DNA of 20,423 nt from Saccoglossus kowalevskii. Lineage: Eukaryota; Hemichordata; Enteropneusta; Harrimaniidae. The notes below the pieces were generated by a model that saw only the letters and a list, made by a program, of their open reading frames with translations, searched no databases and was not told the origin of the DNA. Below are positions 1-10,041 of the stretch, piece by piece. A program made the position numbers and the translations under genes. Where the stretch lies: the NCBI RefSeq assembly GCF_000003605.2, contig NW_003147286.1:11176-31598 (forward strand), read 5' to 3'. The first letter of the stretch is position 1. Every line of letters starts with the position of its first letter.

Positions 1-760
1 CCCACATTGTGATTTTCACGCAGATAGTTTAGGGCTGTACATAAAATAATATTCAAGACATCGTTCTCATCATCAGTCGCTGCAGTCGCTCTTTGTGAGT
101 AACATGCTTACCAAATATGTTTAAGACATATAATTGCTACACATTATAAAACTATGTGAACTGACTCAACACTGCCAATTCACTGCAATTAATCTAATGG
201 GTAGGCATTTCAAATCTTAGACCTGTGACAAGCGACATGTTTTTTTTTAAAATACAGTTGATAACAAGACTAGTTGGTTACTCGGTCTCTTTTCTTGGGC
301 TGACACTGTCATGGAGTCGGGTGGAAGTTTAGTACTTCCTGAGATCAGCACTAGCATTAAGCTTTGAGATCTTGGAAATTGTGTGGTCAAAACTCACAGA
401 CACTATTGTCAGAATGCTAATGCATAATATTGCGGATTCCCAGATCAAAAGAGTAAAAAGAAAGTACCAGTATTTCACTGAGGGCGCTGTCCTTCATGAT
501 TGACTTGGTGGCCGCATTACAAGCAATTTATATATCAAACAATTTATGCATTACACATACTTTCTGAGCTCCATGGCTCCATGCTGCTACGGGGCCTTCA
601 CGTCTTAACAGCTGAATAGTGCAGTGCGCCCTCTATCAACGGAGTAGGCGTGGTGTAGTTATTATGAATTGTATTTATAATGAGAAAATGTGTGACAATG
701 TGGATGGGACTGACTTTGTTCGACCCTTTATCTTCAGCCTATGTATGACGCTACATACAC
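1..760. other. Non-coding stretch, left edge
   Basis: No exon with convincing splice sites or protein similarity is visible on either strand. The upstream exons of the PPTY membrane protein should lie to the left of 2332, but none could be recognised here. The stretch could be intron of that gene or intergenic DNA. Confidence 0.5.
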
Positions 761-763
761 CAG

Positions 764-820
764 GATGATTTCTTGGTGCCACTAGATCTCAATGATGCAT
801 ATGTGCATGTACAGGTTTTA
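764..820 (+). mobile_element. Fragment of a reverse transcriptase (motif A)
   Basis: Reading from 764 in frame gives DDFLVPLDLNDAYVHVQVL. The core LDLNDAYVHVQV resembles the first catalytic aspartate motif (LDLxDAYxHVxI) of reverse transcriptases of Gypsy/DIRS-type retrotransposons. The similarity is lost on both sides. An in-frame TGA sits at 746-748, and downstream the frame runs into sequence with no RT similarity. I read this as a short degraded relic and not a gene. The match is brief, so chance cannot be excluded, and the family assignment is inference. Confidence 0.38.
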
Positions 821-1082
821 CCCCTAAAGTCACACAATATATACGAATATATACGCGACTCATACGTATCAGGGGGGAAATATTCTCCTCTAGGGTTCTC
901 CACGCGTGCCAGGGGGGAACCTCGTCTCTGTCTCTATATCTCGTCCCCTTGAGGTACGGGATCGGGGAAGTCACTTAAACTTTACAGTCAAATAAGACAC
1001 ACACAGCGAAATACGTTTCAACTCTCGTCTTAGTCGGACAGTCGAGCACTCTATAAGACACAGCGCCCTGGGGAAAAGTCCC

Positions 1083-1159
1083 CAAGACTATCGCAAAGCT
1101 GATCCAAGACTGCCTCTAGACTGCGTCAAGACTCGCCCCAAGACTCTCCAAGACTGCAC
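1083..1159. repeat. Degenerate 11-bp tandem repeat (CAAGACT minisatellite)
   Basis: Seven consecutive units of 11 bp (one is 10 or 12, depending on where the cut is placed) start at 1083, 1094, 1105, 1116, 1127, 1139 and 1149. The shared core is CAAGACT, decayed to CAAAGCT and CTAGACT in two units. An isolated CAAGACC follows at 1193. A small hairpin, TGGGGA/TCCCCA, lies just before the array. Confidence 0.6.
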
Positions 1160-1199
1160 TGCTTCTGTCGTGGTGTACTCGCCAAGACCAACTAAAACA

Positions 1200-2331
1200 A
1201 CTCTTTATTCATTTTCAAAACCTTAACCAATTACAAAGCAGTAACAAGACTCTAGGGCGTAACCTTTCAATCATACAGCCAATCACACTAAGTACTGAAT
1301 ACGTCATATCTTTTGATTAATCGTTCTCTACATTAATAACTACGAATACTAACTGTCAGAAATAGTAGTCCGAATAGCGACGGTTATCTCGTAATTAGTT
1401 CTAAATCACTGAGTCAATTCCGTCCGGAACCTCGCACAGACAGACATAACACAGTCATTCACTCGTAATCAACTAATTAAATCGATTAACAGATACGCAA
1501 AAACAATTTCATCATACATAACAAAAAGGTCTTGAACACGCACACGCATACATTTTTTACGCAATGTTGTCGGTCAACAATCATTTCACTGCGGGGATAT
1601 ATTTCAGGGAACATAACATTTTTTGCGAGATCATTTAATTTATTTTTTCGAGACACACTTTAAATTGTCAAACGATCCATTGGAGGTAAGGTAATATTAA
1701 GCCAACCGCCAACAAAATTCGACCGAATTGGTTGCTTTTGTGTGGAAACATCTCTTGCATACGAACACATAATTACATGAAGAACATTAAACACGGTTTA
1801 AGTGTTAGAACCTATGATTTTGTTTCAGTCCCATTTCTTGCAAATCAACGTACCCTCGTGAGTGGCGAGAAGACCAGCTTTTGGCAGTCAGTAGATTGAC
1901 TCAGTGCTATTTTATGATTAATTATTTTATGCTAAGTACGATTATTTCCCCCTTTTTTGCTTTAATTGGTGATTTGCGATATCATTAATTGGTTTAGAAT
2001 TGAATTCTGGTGGATCACCCTCCTCCTTGTATTCTACCCAATGAGTTTCATTCGATAATCTATATATCTAATGGTATGACTGAGTCTAGTAAAATACACA
2101 GATATCACCGGAAATAATTTTAGATTACGAAGTCATACCTACTTTACTCCCGTTGACTTTGTCCCTACAATCTTCCGAGGATTTCATGGTAATAAACTTT
2201 TAACCTGTCATTGACGGCGCTTGTCCCGTCCCCCCTCCCCCGGCTTGGGGTAGTTAATTTCCGAACTGGGGTAGTATGGTTAAGTATATTGAGTTTTATA
2301 TCCAGATTTCATTTTTAGATTTTCATTTCAG
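1200..2331. other. Non-coding stretch before the membrane-protein exon
   Basis: No supported exon. A GAG/GTAAGG donor-like site near 1684 has a possible acceptor (TTTCAG) about 80 bp upstream, but all three frames between them contain stop codons. A cytosine-rich tract with a repeated CTTGGGGTAGT/CTGGGGTAGT motif lies at about 2225-2280. The last bases, ending TTTCATTTCAG at 2331, form the splice acceptor of the next exon, so at least the 3' part is probably intron. Confidence 0.45.
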
Positions 2332-2482
2332 ATTTAAGATTTGGTATCTTCTCTGGTACTGGGGTTGGTGTTTTTATTATCCTCATCGTGTGTTTTATTT
2401 GTATCATAAAGTTGGTCCAAAGAACTCAAACAGGACAAGACAATAACCAAGGCAATTCTTCGACAGACAGTGATCTCGAAAG
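2332..2482 (+). CDS. Transmembrane exon of a single-pass PPTY-motif membrane protein
   Basis: This is an internal exon of 151 bp, bounded by acceptor TTTCATTTCAG and donor AG/GTAAAC. It begins with two bases of a split codon (phase 1 intron upstream), then 49 full codons, and ends with AG (phase 2). The peptide starts LRFGIFSGTGVGV and runs into an uninterrupted hydrophobic segment, FIILIVCFICIIKLV, at about exon residues 14-28. A basic KLVQR stop-transfer patch and a polar QDNNQGNSSTDSD stretch follow. This pattern fits a single membrane span with a C-terminal cytoplasmic tail. The phase 2 end joins in frame to the exon at 3303 (AG+G = Arg), which is the main evidence that both belong to one gene. 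A phase 1 intron before the span is common where an extracellular module precedes it. No upstream exon was identified. Confidence 0.72.
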
Positions 2483-3302
2483 GTAAACTACGATACACAG
2501 CGAGTATAGATTCATCTTCACAGTTCAGCATATTAAGCAGCTTGCAAAATTTGATGTATTTGTGTATTTGCTGAGCAATAATTGGAGTCTTATCAAAGTT
2601 ACAGCCTGTTCAACTCAATGAAGAAACCGTTGTCAAACTCAGGCTGTACTGGTGGCGAGTGTTTAATATCACCGGGCGGTGATTAGTGTGAGTTCTTGCA
2701 TTCAGAGAAATGACGTCAATCATGATTATAAGAATCATCGGCTACATTGTCTCTGAATTTTGAGTCATTGTGTGTGTTAAACACAATTTTATCTTCGCTA
2801 ATTTAAAGGGCGGTGGTCGTCGCGCTGCGTATGTGCGACATTTATGTTGATTTTCCCATAATCCAATGCGCTCTTCTAATGGGAATCACAAGTATGAGGT
2901 TTGACCTGGGTGCGACTTGCACTATTTACCACCGGTGACTCATTCGATGCCTTCAAATCATCTAAAAATACCTAATTAAAGCTTGGTAACGTCTCAGTGT
3001 GTACTCGTTGATCTGCGCAATAGTCAAAGTCACCATCTTTGTTTATATGAGACCCATATATCTTGCACATGCATGCCGCGACGACTGCCGCCTTTTAATT
3101 AAAAATACAAACGGTATCTTTATGCAATTGTCAAACTACCTCATTGTGCTGTAATTAACAACAAATGGCAATGTAATCCCTGGGCTGAACGCACATGCAT
3201 TCAAGACTTTTATGGCTGCCATTTGTTTTGCATTTAGATACAAACGTGTCGGACGGTGATTTCCGCGTCAATATTTAAATTGAATACTAACTATTCTTAC
3301 AG
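2483..3302 (+). other. Phase 2 intron of the PPTY membrane protein
   Basis: The 820-bp interval starts GTAAAC and ends CTATTCTTACAG. It splits an Arg codon (AG/G). It carries a perfect cAMP-response element, TGACGTCA, at 2711-2718. No other feature is supported. The ATG at 3256 lies in the intron's last 47 bases, in the same frame as the next exon, and is probably not a start. Confidence 0.65.
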
Positions 3303-4215
3303 GGGCGATGCCTGTATACAAAGTGACATTGATGGACCTCTTCCGACAACCAATAACGACGAGCCAAGAACACCACCGCCGACGTACTCCGCACTGTTTA
3401 CGCAGTCGTCGTGGCAACAAAATGGTCCGAATGCAACCCCGCCTGAGGCCGGTGTTCCTCTTCTTGATTTAAATCGAGTAGACGCAAATGTAATAGCGGG
3501 AAATTCCGTGGATGAAGAGGCAATGACCCCACCCCCAACATATGAGTACGCACTGGCACGTTCTATGGAAAATTTAACAAGAAGTTTAGAGAACTTCGGT
3601 ACTGGAAGCAACCGTGGTGACGGTGATGACGTTACTCTATCTGTTAACGACTCCGTTAACGAACACAACTCTAACGATGGCACAAGTAATTGTTCCGTTT
3701 TTAACGAAAGCCAGTGTGATAGTGGCAGTAATTCAAATATAGTTTCTCAAGCACGTGGTAGAGTGGACTTTGTTACGGAAGAGGATACAGAACATTCCAG
3801 CTCGTCTTCAAACGAGGATACAACATCCGAGCTGACGGGGGACGTTGAGGATATCGGACAAAAGCCGAACAACGATAAGATGGATGCTGATGCAAGTGTC
3901 AAGAGCGGCCCAGGCGACAGTGATGACTTTTTTGACGCAAGCAGCGATAGTGAAAATCTCGATCATTTTCAGGAAAGGCAAATGAGTAGTGCAAGTTCTG
4001 GAGACATTACAAGCGAACTTTTATCGTCAAACTCAGACAGTCATACCGTTGCCACTTCTCACAATTCCCATTCGTCTTTAGAAAGCTTTAAAGAAAGTAA
4101 AGAAAGTTTGCTACAAGACAGAGAATCTGACGAATCTGATGAAGGAAATCTTTCAGATGCTCGACTCACAGAACAATTGCTTTTATCTGACAGTGATGAC
4201 GAAATTAACTTATAA
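3303..4215 (+). CDS. Last exon: cytoplasmic tail with two PPTY motifs
   Basis: This terminal exon follows acceptor CTATTCTTACAG and ends at TAA 4213-4215. It encodes 303 residues after a split Arg. Two PPxY motifs, each in the context TPPPTY, lie at 3376-3387 and 3532-3543. PPxY motifs bind WW domains, classically those of Nedd4-family E3 ubiquitin ligases, so ubiquitin-dependent trafficking of this protein is a reasonable inference. The remaining tail is low complexity and strongly acidic, with many Ser/Asp clusters such as GDSDDFFDASSDSE and the C-terminal LLLSDSDDEINL; these resemble casein kinase 2 sites. No folded domain or cysteine pattern is seen. I do not recognise the gene. Single-span proteins with PPxY tails include PMEPA1/LDLRAD-type proteins, but I cannot assign it to them. 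An antisense open frame across this exon is a shadow. Confidence 0.8.
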
Positions 4216-4331
4216 TACACATTCAGCGTCGTACCATGTGTGATAAACTTGAATTAGTGGTTACTTTGTACATCCAGCAATTATATATAACAATGTCAAT
4301 ATTAAGCGAGCGAGGGAAACTAATTATCCAT

Positions 4332-4337
4332 AATAAA
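4332..4337 (+). terminator. Poly(A) signal AATAAA, proximal
   Basis: AATAAA lies 117 bp after the stop codon of the PPTY membrane protein. It is one of three canonical hexamers in the likely 3' UTR (also 4439-4444 and 4776-4781). Which one is used cannot be told from sequence. Confidence 0.4.
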
Positions 4338-4403
4338 AATAGTATTCTAGATTGATCGACATTATGTAGTGGCTTGTTACAGGGTTAGTTAAATTCGCGT
4401 TAC

Positions 4404-4422
4404 TGACGTAATAATTACGTCA
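4404..4422. promoter_or_regulatory. 19-bp palindrome of two CRE-like sites
   Basis: TGACGTAATAATTACGTCA is a perfect inverted repeat with 9-bp arms and one central base. Each arm is a TGACGTAA site, which bZIP factors of the CREB/ATF, PAR or C/EBP type can bind. It lies in the presumed 3' UTR or flank of the PPTY gene. Function is inference. Confidence 0.45.
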
Positions 4423-4425
4423 TCA

Positions 4426-4444
4426 TCGACGGGCGTCGAATAAA
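4426..4444 (+). terminator. GC-rich hairpin abutting poly(A) signal AATAAA
   Basis: TCGACG-GG-CGTCGA (4426-4439) is an inverted repeat with 6-bp arms. Its last A is the first base of AATAAA at 4439-4444, followed by an A-run. As RNA, the loop would be short, so the stem would probably open at its top pair. This is the most structured of the three candidate 3' ends for the upstream gene. Confidence 0.4.
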
Positions 4445-4775
4445 AAAACACTACTGGTTTAAAATGCAATGTTTGGCGAATCTTCACTTTTTCGCCACTC
4501 CATTTGCGATTTTACTCACTTGTCAATGTATATGTACACTTTCTGCCAACAATTTATTTTTTAGCGTGAACTTTTTTGCTTGCTTTTAGGGTGTGATAAT
4601 GTAGATCATAGTTAGTGACTTAGCAATCTTAATATAGTATTCTACGCCGTCAATTCGGGGAATATATGTATATCCTTGGTGGTTCAAACAAATAATCAAT
4701 TGCGCCCTCAAACCTCATCAAACCAGACTGTCTGTCCAGCAAGCAACCCTTTATTCTGTCATCATTATGAAAGTC

Positions 4776-4781
4776 AATAAA
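4776..4781 (+). terminator. Poly(A) signal AATAAA, distal
   Basis: A third AATAAA, 560 bp after the stop codon; a possible distal end for the PPTY-protein transcript. Confidence 0.3.
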
Positions 4782-6278
4782 GATGATTCACAACATCACA
4801 TTCTAAGAAGAAAAGTCGGCGAAAAAAAGAGAGCCATAATTACTAAAAAAAATGAATGGTTTGTAAAATAAGACAATAATTTAGTGCATGTAACCCTTAC
4901 GAAATAAGTGAAAATCCAACGAGTAACTAAGTATTTTACAGTATTGCCATGGAAACTTATTCGTCCCCCAAGTCTCATTATGAGGGACGCCACATAATTT
5001 TCTTTCATTTTATTGTAAATACCATGCAAAATAACTCTGGGTGATGTCAGTGAAAGTATACAAATCATATGCTATTCTTTTTTTATTTCCTCTGTGTGTA
5101 ACATTTTTCACTAAGAAATATGCGTGCTGCATTTTTTCTTGTGTATTTTTATTTTATTTTACCACTACTAAAACTGTGGGTTTTATAAAATCAATATATG
5201 TGTTTTTAAGCTCTCATCAGCGAGTTCTTGTCGCGTTTGGGATGATACTATCATCGATCATAAAACAACATCATAAACAACTTGAAAAAGACAATTTATT
5301 AGTATGTGTACCTTCTCGTCACCAGCTGTCATAAGGGATTCGATTAATTCTTCCTATATCTATTCCTTCCGATGGTGATCTTTAACCCAACAAATGCACA
5401 TAACAGATATATCCAGTCTCATTACATTCCTTGTATGCAGAAATCTCATTTATTTACATTACACTCATATAATATTCTGGAATTTACCGATCCGTTGAAA
5501 AACTCGCATGACATAACTAATAGATAATTGGCGTTACTGAATGTGAGATTCGTTTGCAGATTGACATAACTGCCTTAAACGACACTTGTTGTACAACACT
5601 GTTTTCGAATTAATCATTCAAAATATTGCTATAAGTTATGATATTAGCACAGATGTGTCCTGATCTACTGTTACAATGGGCATTCAATACAAAAACATGT
5701 GATTTACGTTGAGCCATGACATCATGAATAGCGTATGACGTTTATAGTCCCATGGTTACTTAGCGACCATACCCGAGGAAGGAGTTGAATTGACGTGAAT
5801 GTACTTCAATAATTTTTCATAAAATATAGAAACGTGTTTTATATTCATACACTGAAAATATGAACAAAATATCATTTATATCCCTTTGGTGCGTAACTAT
5901 TTCAGGGGGACAACATACAAGCATCTACCAGTATATTCAACTTAAGAAAAACTGATGCAAACAGTCTTGCGGACGAACGGTTGTGAAATCGAACCCTCTC
6001 CATCGCGAGTGCGTTGAGTAACGTTGCAACTATGGCATACGCCCGGGCAATCGAAACTAATTTATTGAATGTTTGAATCGCATTGCTATTATATTGAATT
6101 TTTCTGCCCCCATCAGCACATTTAAATGTATTAAACGGGACTTCTATCAGACCCTAATAATGTTGGGTTTGGAACACCGCGAAGGGCGCAACCCACGCGA
6201 CCTTGTCAGGCTGCCCCCGGATTACGTACATATGAATCCTCTTATTCGTTAGATAGAATTACATGTTTGCTTGATGTC
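4782..6278. other. Intergenic stretch
   Basis: AT-rich sequence with no supported gene. An open frame at 5041-5334 is hydrophobic, but it is built from T-rich low-complexity sequence and has no recognisable family. A GC-richer patch at about 6165-6230 contains GGGTT/AACCC pieces but forms no convincing RNA fold. Confidence 0.5.
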
Positions 6279-6313
6279 TATGCTGTGACGTAACGTATAT
6301 GCTGTGACGTAAC
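6279..6313. repeat. 19-bp direct repeat carrying TGACGTAA
   Basis: TATGCTGTGACGTAAC occurs at 6279-6294 and again at 6298-6313, a 19-bp period. Each copy holds a CRE-like TGACGTAA (6286-6293 and 6305-6312). It could be a small bZIP-binding cluster or simply a local duplication. Confidence 0.5.
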
Positions 6314-7229
6314 AATTGTAAGACCTGTAAGCACTTATGAAGTAGAACCATATTTCACAGCACATGGTTCGTTAATAGTAGCAAATAGATGATGCACAAT
6401 GACCTTTGACACATGTAAACTATATTTATTCACTGAGTATAAGAATATTACATGTAAAGCCGGTCTGTCTGTTATGTGTCACGAACGAAGTGTTCAGATA
6501 ATATCCACCATCACGTCAATGTATTGCGTGTAAATGAAACTAGTATCCACAAATATGACTGCTATTCTTGCAGCTTGTGCTTGTAATTATGTAAAATGAA
6601 TAATGCTGGATATTTACCGTTATATATCTATTATAAATATAAACTAAACCGTGGTTACGTCGTACAAGCAATTGTATGGTGAATAATAACCTCGTGTGCG
6701 TGTCGTTAAAATAATTATTAATACACATTATTCAGATTATTAAGTATAAATTGTGTTCGATTGTGTTATTCTAATATATTTACGGGAATGACCCTTACCA
6801 ATATAATCACAAAAAAAAAACTACCAAACTATTTTTATTAGATTGAGCACTTACCTCTCTGATGCATGTAACGTTTTAACCACGTGACTAACCACACATG
6901 AAGTCGTACAATATGTACATCTAACAGCATCGGAACATCATGTTCTGAAATAACTCTGAACGTTTTACTAAGGGTGTTGGTCAAAAATGTTATAACAAAT
7001 GAATCGTATATGAATCGTGTGTAAATATATTAATCTAGTTTGATTTTATTGCGTAGCTAACATAGTATGCAAATCATTTTTATGCGTTACAAATGACACG
7101 TGCAAAACTGTCGGCTAATTATACGTAGCAGTAGTCGGCTCAATACACGATGTATCTGACAGCATGGCACTATTTAAAAAGCCGGTTACCATATACCTCA
7201 TTGTAAACATCGCCATGTGTGCTAGATAT
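6314..7229. other. Intergenic stretch
   Basis: No gene or clear repeat is seen. The sequence is AT-rich with a short A-run near 6810 and no usable open frame. Confidence 0.5.
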
Positions 7230-7320
7230 ACACATGATTGCTTAGTATATAGATATGTAAATTATTACAAACACATGATTGCTTAGTATATAGATATGTA
7301 AATTATTACAAACACATGAT
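7230..7320. repeat. Perfect 41-bp tandem duplication
   Basis: The unit starting ACACATGATTGCTTAG at 7230 is repeated without change at 7271, and a third, partial copy (ACACATGAT) starts at 7312. The perfect identity points to a recent duplication or local strand slippage. Confidence 0.85.
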
Positions 7321-7662
7321 ATCCTAATCTGAGCTGACAGCTAACTCCTTTCTTAGTTATATTCTCAATATGCCGATCACAGAATAAAATTACGGGTGAT
7401 AATTTTGAATTTCTAAAGAAGGACAATTATATTTGTCGTTCTGATATTGATACAGACTGAGCAGGTACTGATACCCCCGTACCCTGCTACCCCAACACCC
7501 GCTATATGACGAAACAATCGTGTTATGCTATGTCATATTAGATTAATAGTGAAGTAGAATAATGTATTGAGTCACGTGGCACTGACACTATATGAATACA
7601 AGTGTGATCTTTTCTATCTACCGATTCTCCCCTTCACAGTAAAATAAATTGATCATGAATAC

Positions 7663-7747
7663 CCTGACGTAATTCATCATTTCGCTGTTTTATTTCCATC
7701 ATAACTGGCCAGTCTTTTAAAATTATGGCACGTTCACAAGCTCGTCT
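7663..7747 (-). CDS. Possible small internal exon (weak)
   Basis: On the - strand an 85-bp open stretch is flanked by ATTTACTTTACAG and a CAGG/GTATTC donor. It encodes RRACERAIILKDWPVMMEI followed by a polar KQRNDELRQ end. The composition looks protein-like and it sits inside a 64-codon open frame. The length, phase and lack of a recognisable family make chance quite possible. It could be a relic of an older gene or mobile element. Confidence 0.18.
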
Positions 7748-7897
7748 CTGTAAAGTAAATACTAGTATAACATGGTTTATCCACTGGTTCTGTGCGGCTC
7801 CAGCTGTTGCCCTACTGATTAAATGCACACGGTGTTACCATGCTTCAGTCCATTTATTCAAAATACTATCACAAAACACTTCCAAGTACATTATATG

Positions 7898-7914
7898 ATA
7901 TATATATATATATA
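7898..7914. repeat. (AT)n microsatellite
   Basis: An uninterrupted AT dinucleotide run of about 17 bp. Confidence 0.7.
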
Positions 7915-8886
7915 AAATTAACTTATTAGTTGAAAAAAGGTCAGAACTTGGTTGACGATTTAGTTGCTTCTATATCTACACAATGTATACATGCAAACGG
8001 TCTCACATATTTTTTTTTGTATAACAGAAAATCAAGTCTTGAATTCCTTGAACAGTCGTCATTCATTATTCGTCCACAGCTAACATAGTTTACCAAACCA
8101 ACTAACTTACTAATAATAATAAACTTACAGGTTGACACTGCGGCATAATAATGGTGTGATACCTATATTATACGCCATGTGTAATCATCCATATCAAAAC
8201 CATGGATGAGAAAAAATAGACGTAGATCAAATAGATCAATATTAATCATATTTCACACATAATGGTATATTTCATATTACCGATGTACGCACGAATTAAT
8301 TAGAATACCGTGATTGTACATCGTGATTAGTTATTTGTGTCCGTCTAAATTGTACAACTTATGTAGTTATCAAATTGCATTCCATTAAAAACGTAAATGA
8401 GATGTCGAATGTAAAGCAGGTAAAGCGTAGTGTGTTTGGGTATAAATTGTGTGGCCCGCGTATACGGTACGCACTGTCATATGGCGTATGTGTATAGGAG
8501 TTTAGGAAGAAGGGGATTTATATAACAACTTAAGAGCACACACGTCAGCTGCCCGTGGGCAGTATCTCAAAACAATGGAGTAGGACCATTAGAAACTCAG
8601 AAAGAGGTAATACATTTGGGAGGGCCAGTACGGGGACTAATCAAAAACCAAATCCTGCCAGGACAGTGACAAACAATATATATAGAGAGAGGTGAAAACA
8701 CACGTACGCATATGTAAAGGAGAACAAAGCAGCATCACCATCCTGGGAAACAATCTCTAAACTTGAGTGAAGGGCACGACATTACAGTCGGATATCGTCT
8801 TCACATAGTTTCTAATGGCCTATCTGAAATAACCGAAATTTTAAGTAGACCGTAAATTCGTGTTCTTAAATCGTCGGCAGTAATTA

Positions 8887-10041
8887 TTAGCAGTAATCCA
8901 TCCACGCAAAACGTCTATTCAACATTATCGCCAAACCTTCATTAAATGGTTTGTAAAACTCACACATTCTTTCCTCAACCCATTCGTCCAGAGGTGGGTG
9001 CTGGGGTCGTGTAGAGAAACAGAATGGATGGGGGTATTTCATACACGAATACCCTCTGTCCGGATCGTAGTAAAAATTATCCGTCTCGAAAAATAGCTTT
9101 ATACCGAGAAATTGCTCAATTTTCTGTAGCTCGGATCCCGGGTCGGTTTTAAAGAGTTCACCGTCAACAAAATGTAGATTAGTTGATGAGAACGGTTCCA
9201 GCCAGCGTATCACGTGTTGTATATAATTACTCTTGTCTAAGAAGTTGTTACGCTCCTCCGTATTTTTTATTTGCGTCCGTTCCAGTACAGAATCTTGGAA
9301 CCTTGTGGCGAGGTTTTTAGTACTCTGTCCTGATTGAGTCTGTTCGTCTCGTTGAGCCCACACGTCGAAGTATTCAGATAACATTCTCTCGACAGGGTCA
9401 CAGAGAATGAATATTATTTTCACATTAGGGGTAAGAATTTCACGAATATATTGTGGAGCATGATGGGGTGATTGAAAAGCAGTTACCTCCTTATCTAGGA
9501 CGACTTGTTTCTTGGTTGAATACGGCATTCTATCAATATACCATTTAGTATCAGAGAGATTATGCAAACCATCAAAGTACTTCAAGTCACCAGGGGGACC
9601 GACGATTTCTGGGTGTATTTTCAGGAATTTAAATAACGGGCCTGAGCCGCACTTTTTTACGCCAGCAATCACGGCCGATGGTAACCTCTGTTCGCACTGC
9701 TTCTCTTGACGAACGGACGGTTTCATTAACGTTCCTGTGTTGAACACGGGTGTTGTCGGAATATAACATGACACAGACATCCTCTTTTCAAGGTACTCCC
9801 TAATAGTTTTCGTAGTTCCACCAACGTGAAGACTTCTCCCAACAGCTTGAATCGACGTGTCTAACCAACTCCAGTCCAAAGCATTTACGTCACCGCCATT
9901 TTCATTCCTTCGCATTTGAGCGATTGTCGGTTCATCCACGATGCGAACCACCATCATAGATGCGATAAACATCGAGCCATACCAGAGGCCTCTATGTAAT
10001 GTCCGTCTGCGTACATAATTATCGAAATTCAAATTGTCCAT
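8887..10041 (-). CDS. Heparan sulfate 3-O-sulfotransferase-like enzyme
   Basis: Single-exon coding region of 384 residues, a normal HS3ST length. The family moves sulfate from PAPS to the 3-OH of glucosamine in heparan sulfate, in the Golgi lumen. Residues 18-35 form a short hydrophobic anchor after RRR, giving type II topology. The sulfotransferase domain covers about 120-380. The PAPS 5'-phosphate loop is GVKKCGSGPLFKFL (127-140). The 3'-phosphate motif is LCDPVERMLSEYF (213-225). KYFDG follows the first loop, and a Cys333/Cys341 pair matches the family disulfide near the C-terminus. Oddities: Cys214 replaces the usual Arg of RDP, Asp152 stands where HS3ST enzymes have the catalytic Glu, and the loop reads CGSG in place of GGTR. 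The frame extends 48 codons upstream, but I chose Met at 10039-10041: it directly precedes the anchor, and an acceptor-like CTCACAG lies 9 bp before it, suggesting a 5' UTR intron. Activity is uncertain. Confidence 0.88.
   Translation of the reverse strand: MDNLNFDNYVRRRTLHRGLWYGSMFIASMMVVRIVDEPTIAQMRRNENGGDVNALDWSWLDTSIQAVGRSLHVGGTTKTIREYLEKRMSVSCYIPTTPVFNTGTLMKPSVRQEKQCEQRLPSAVIAGVKKCGSGPLFKFLKIHPEIVGPPGDLKYFDGLHNLSDTKWYIDRMPYSTKKQVVLDKEVTAFQSPHHAPQYIREILTPNVKIIFILCDPVERMLSEYFDVWAQRDEQTQSGQSTKNLATRFQDSVLERTQIKNTEERNNFLDKSNYIQHVIRWLEPFSSTNLHFVDGELFKTDPGSELQKIEQFLGIKLFFETDNFYYDPDRGYSCMKYPHPFCFSTRPQHPPLDEWVEERMCEFYKPFNEGLAIMLNRRFAWMDYC

Larger units (their letters stand above)
7321..8886. other. 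Intergenic stretch downstream of the sulfotransferase
   Basis: This contains one weak candidate exon on the - strand (7663-7747) and an (AT)n run at 7898-7914. The rest is AT-rich with no recognised gene. For the sulfotransferase transcript, read from the right, a TATAAA-type variant poly(A) hexamer lies at 8517-8522 on the - strand; no canonical AATAAA was found nearby. Confidence 0.45.

Noticed and set aside
3297..3683. 128-codon open frame on the minus strand
   Set aside because: It is the antisense shadow of the PPTY-tail exon, which has motifs and matching splice sites on the plus strand.
5041..5334. 97-codon hydrophobic open frame
   Set aside because: T-rich low-complexity DNA yields hydrophobic codons by chance; there is no family similarity or splice support.
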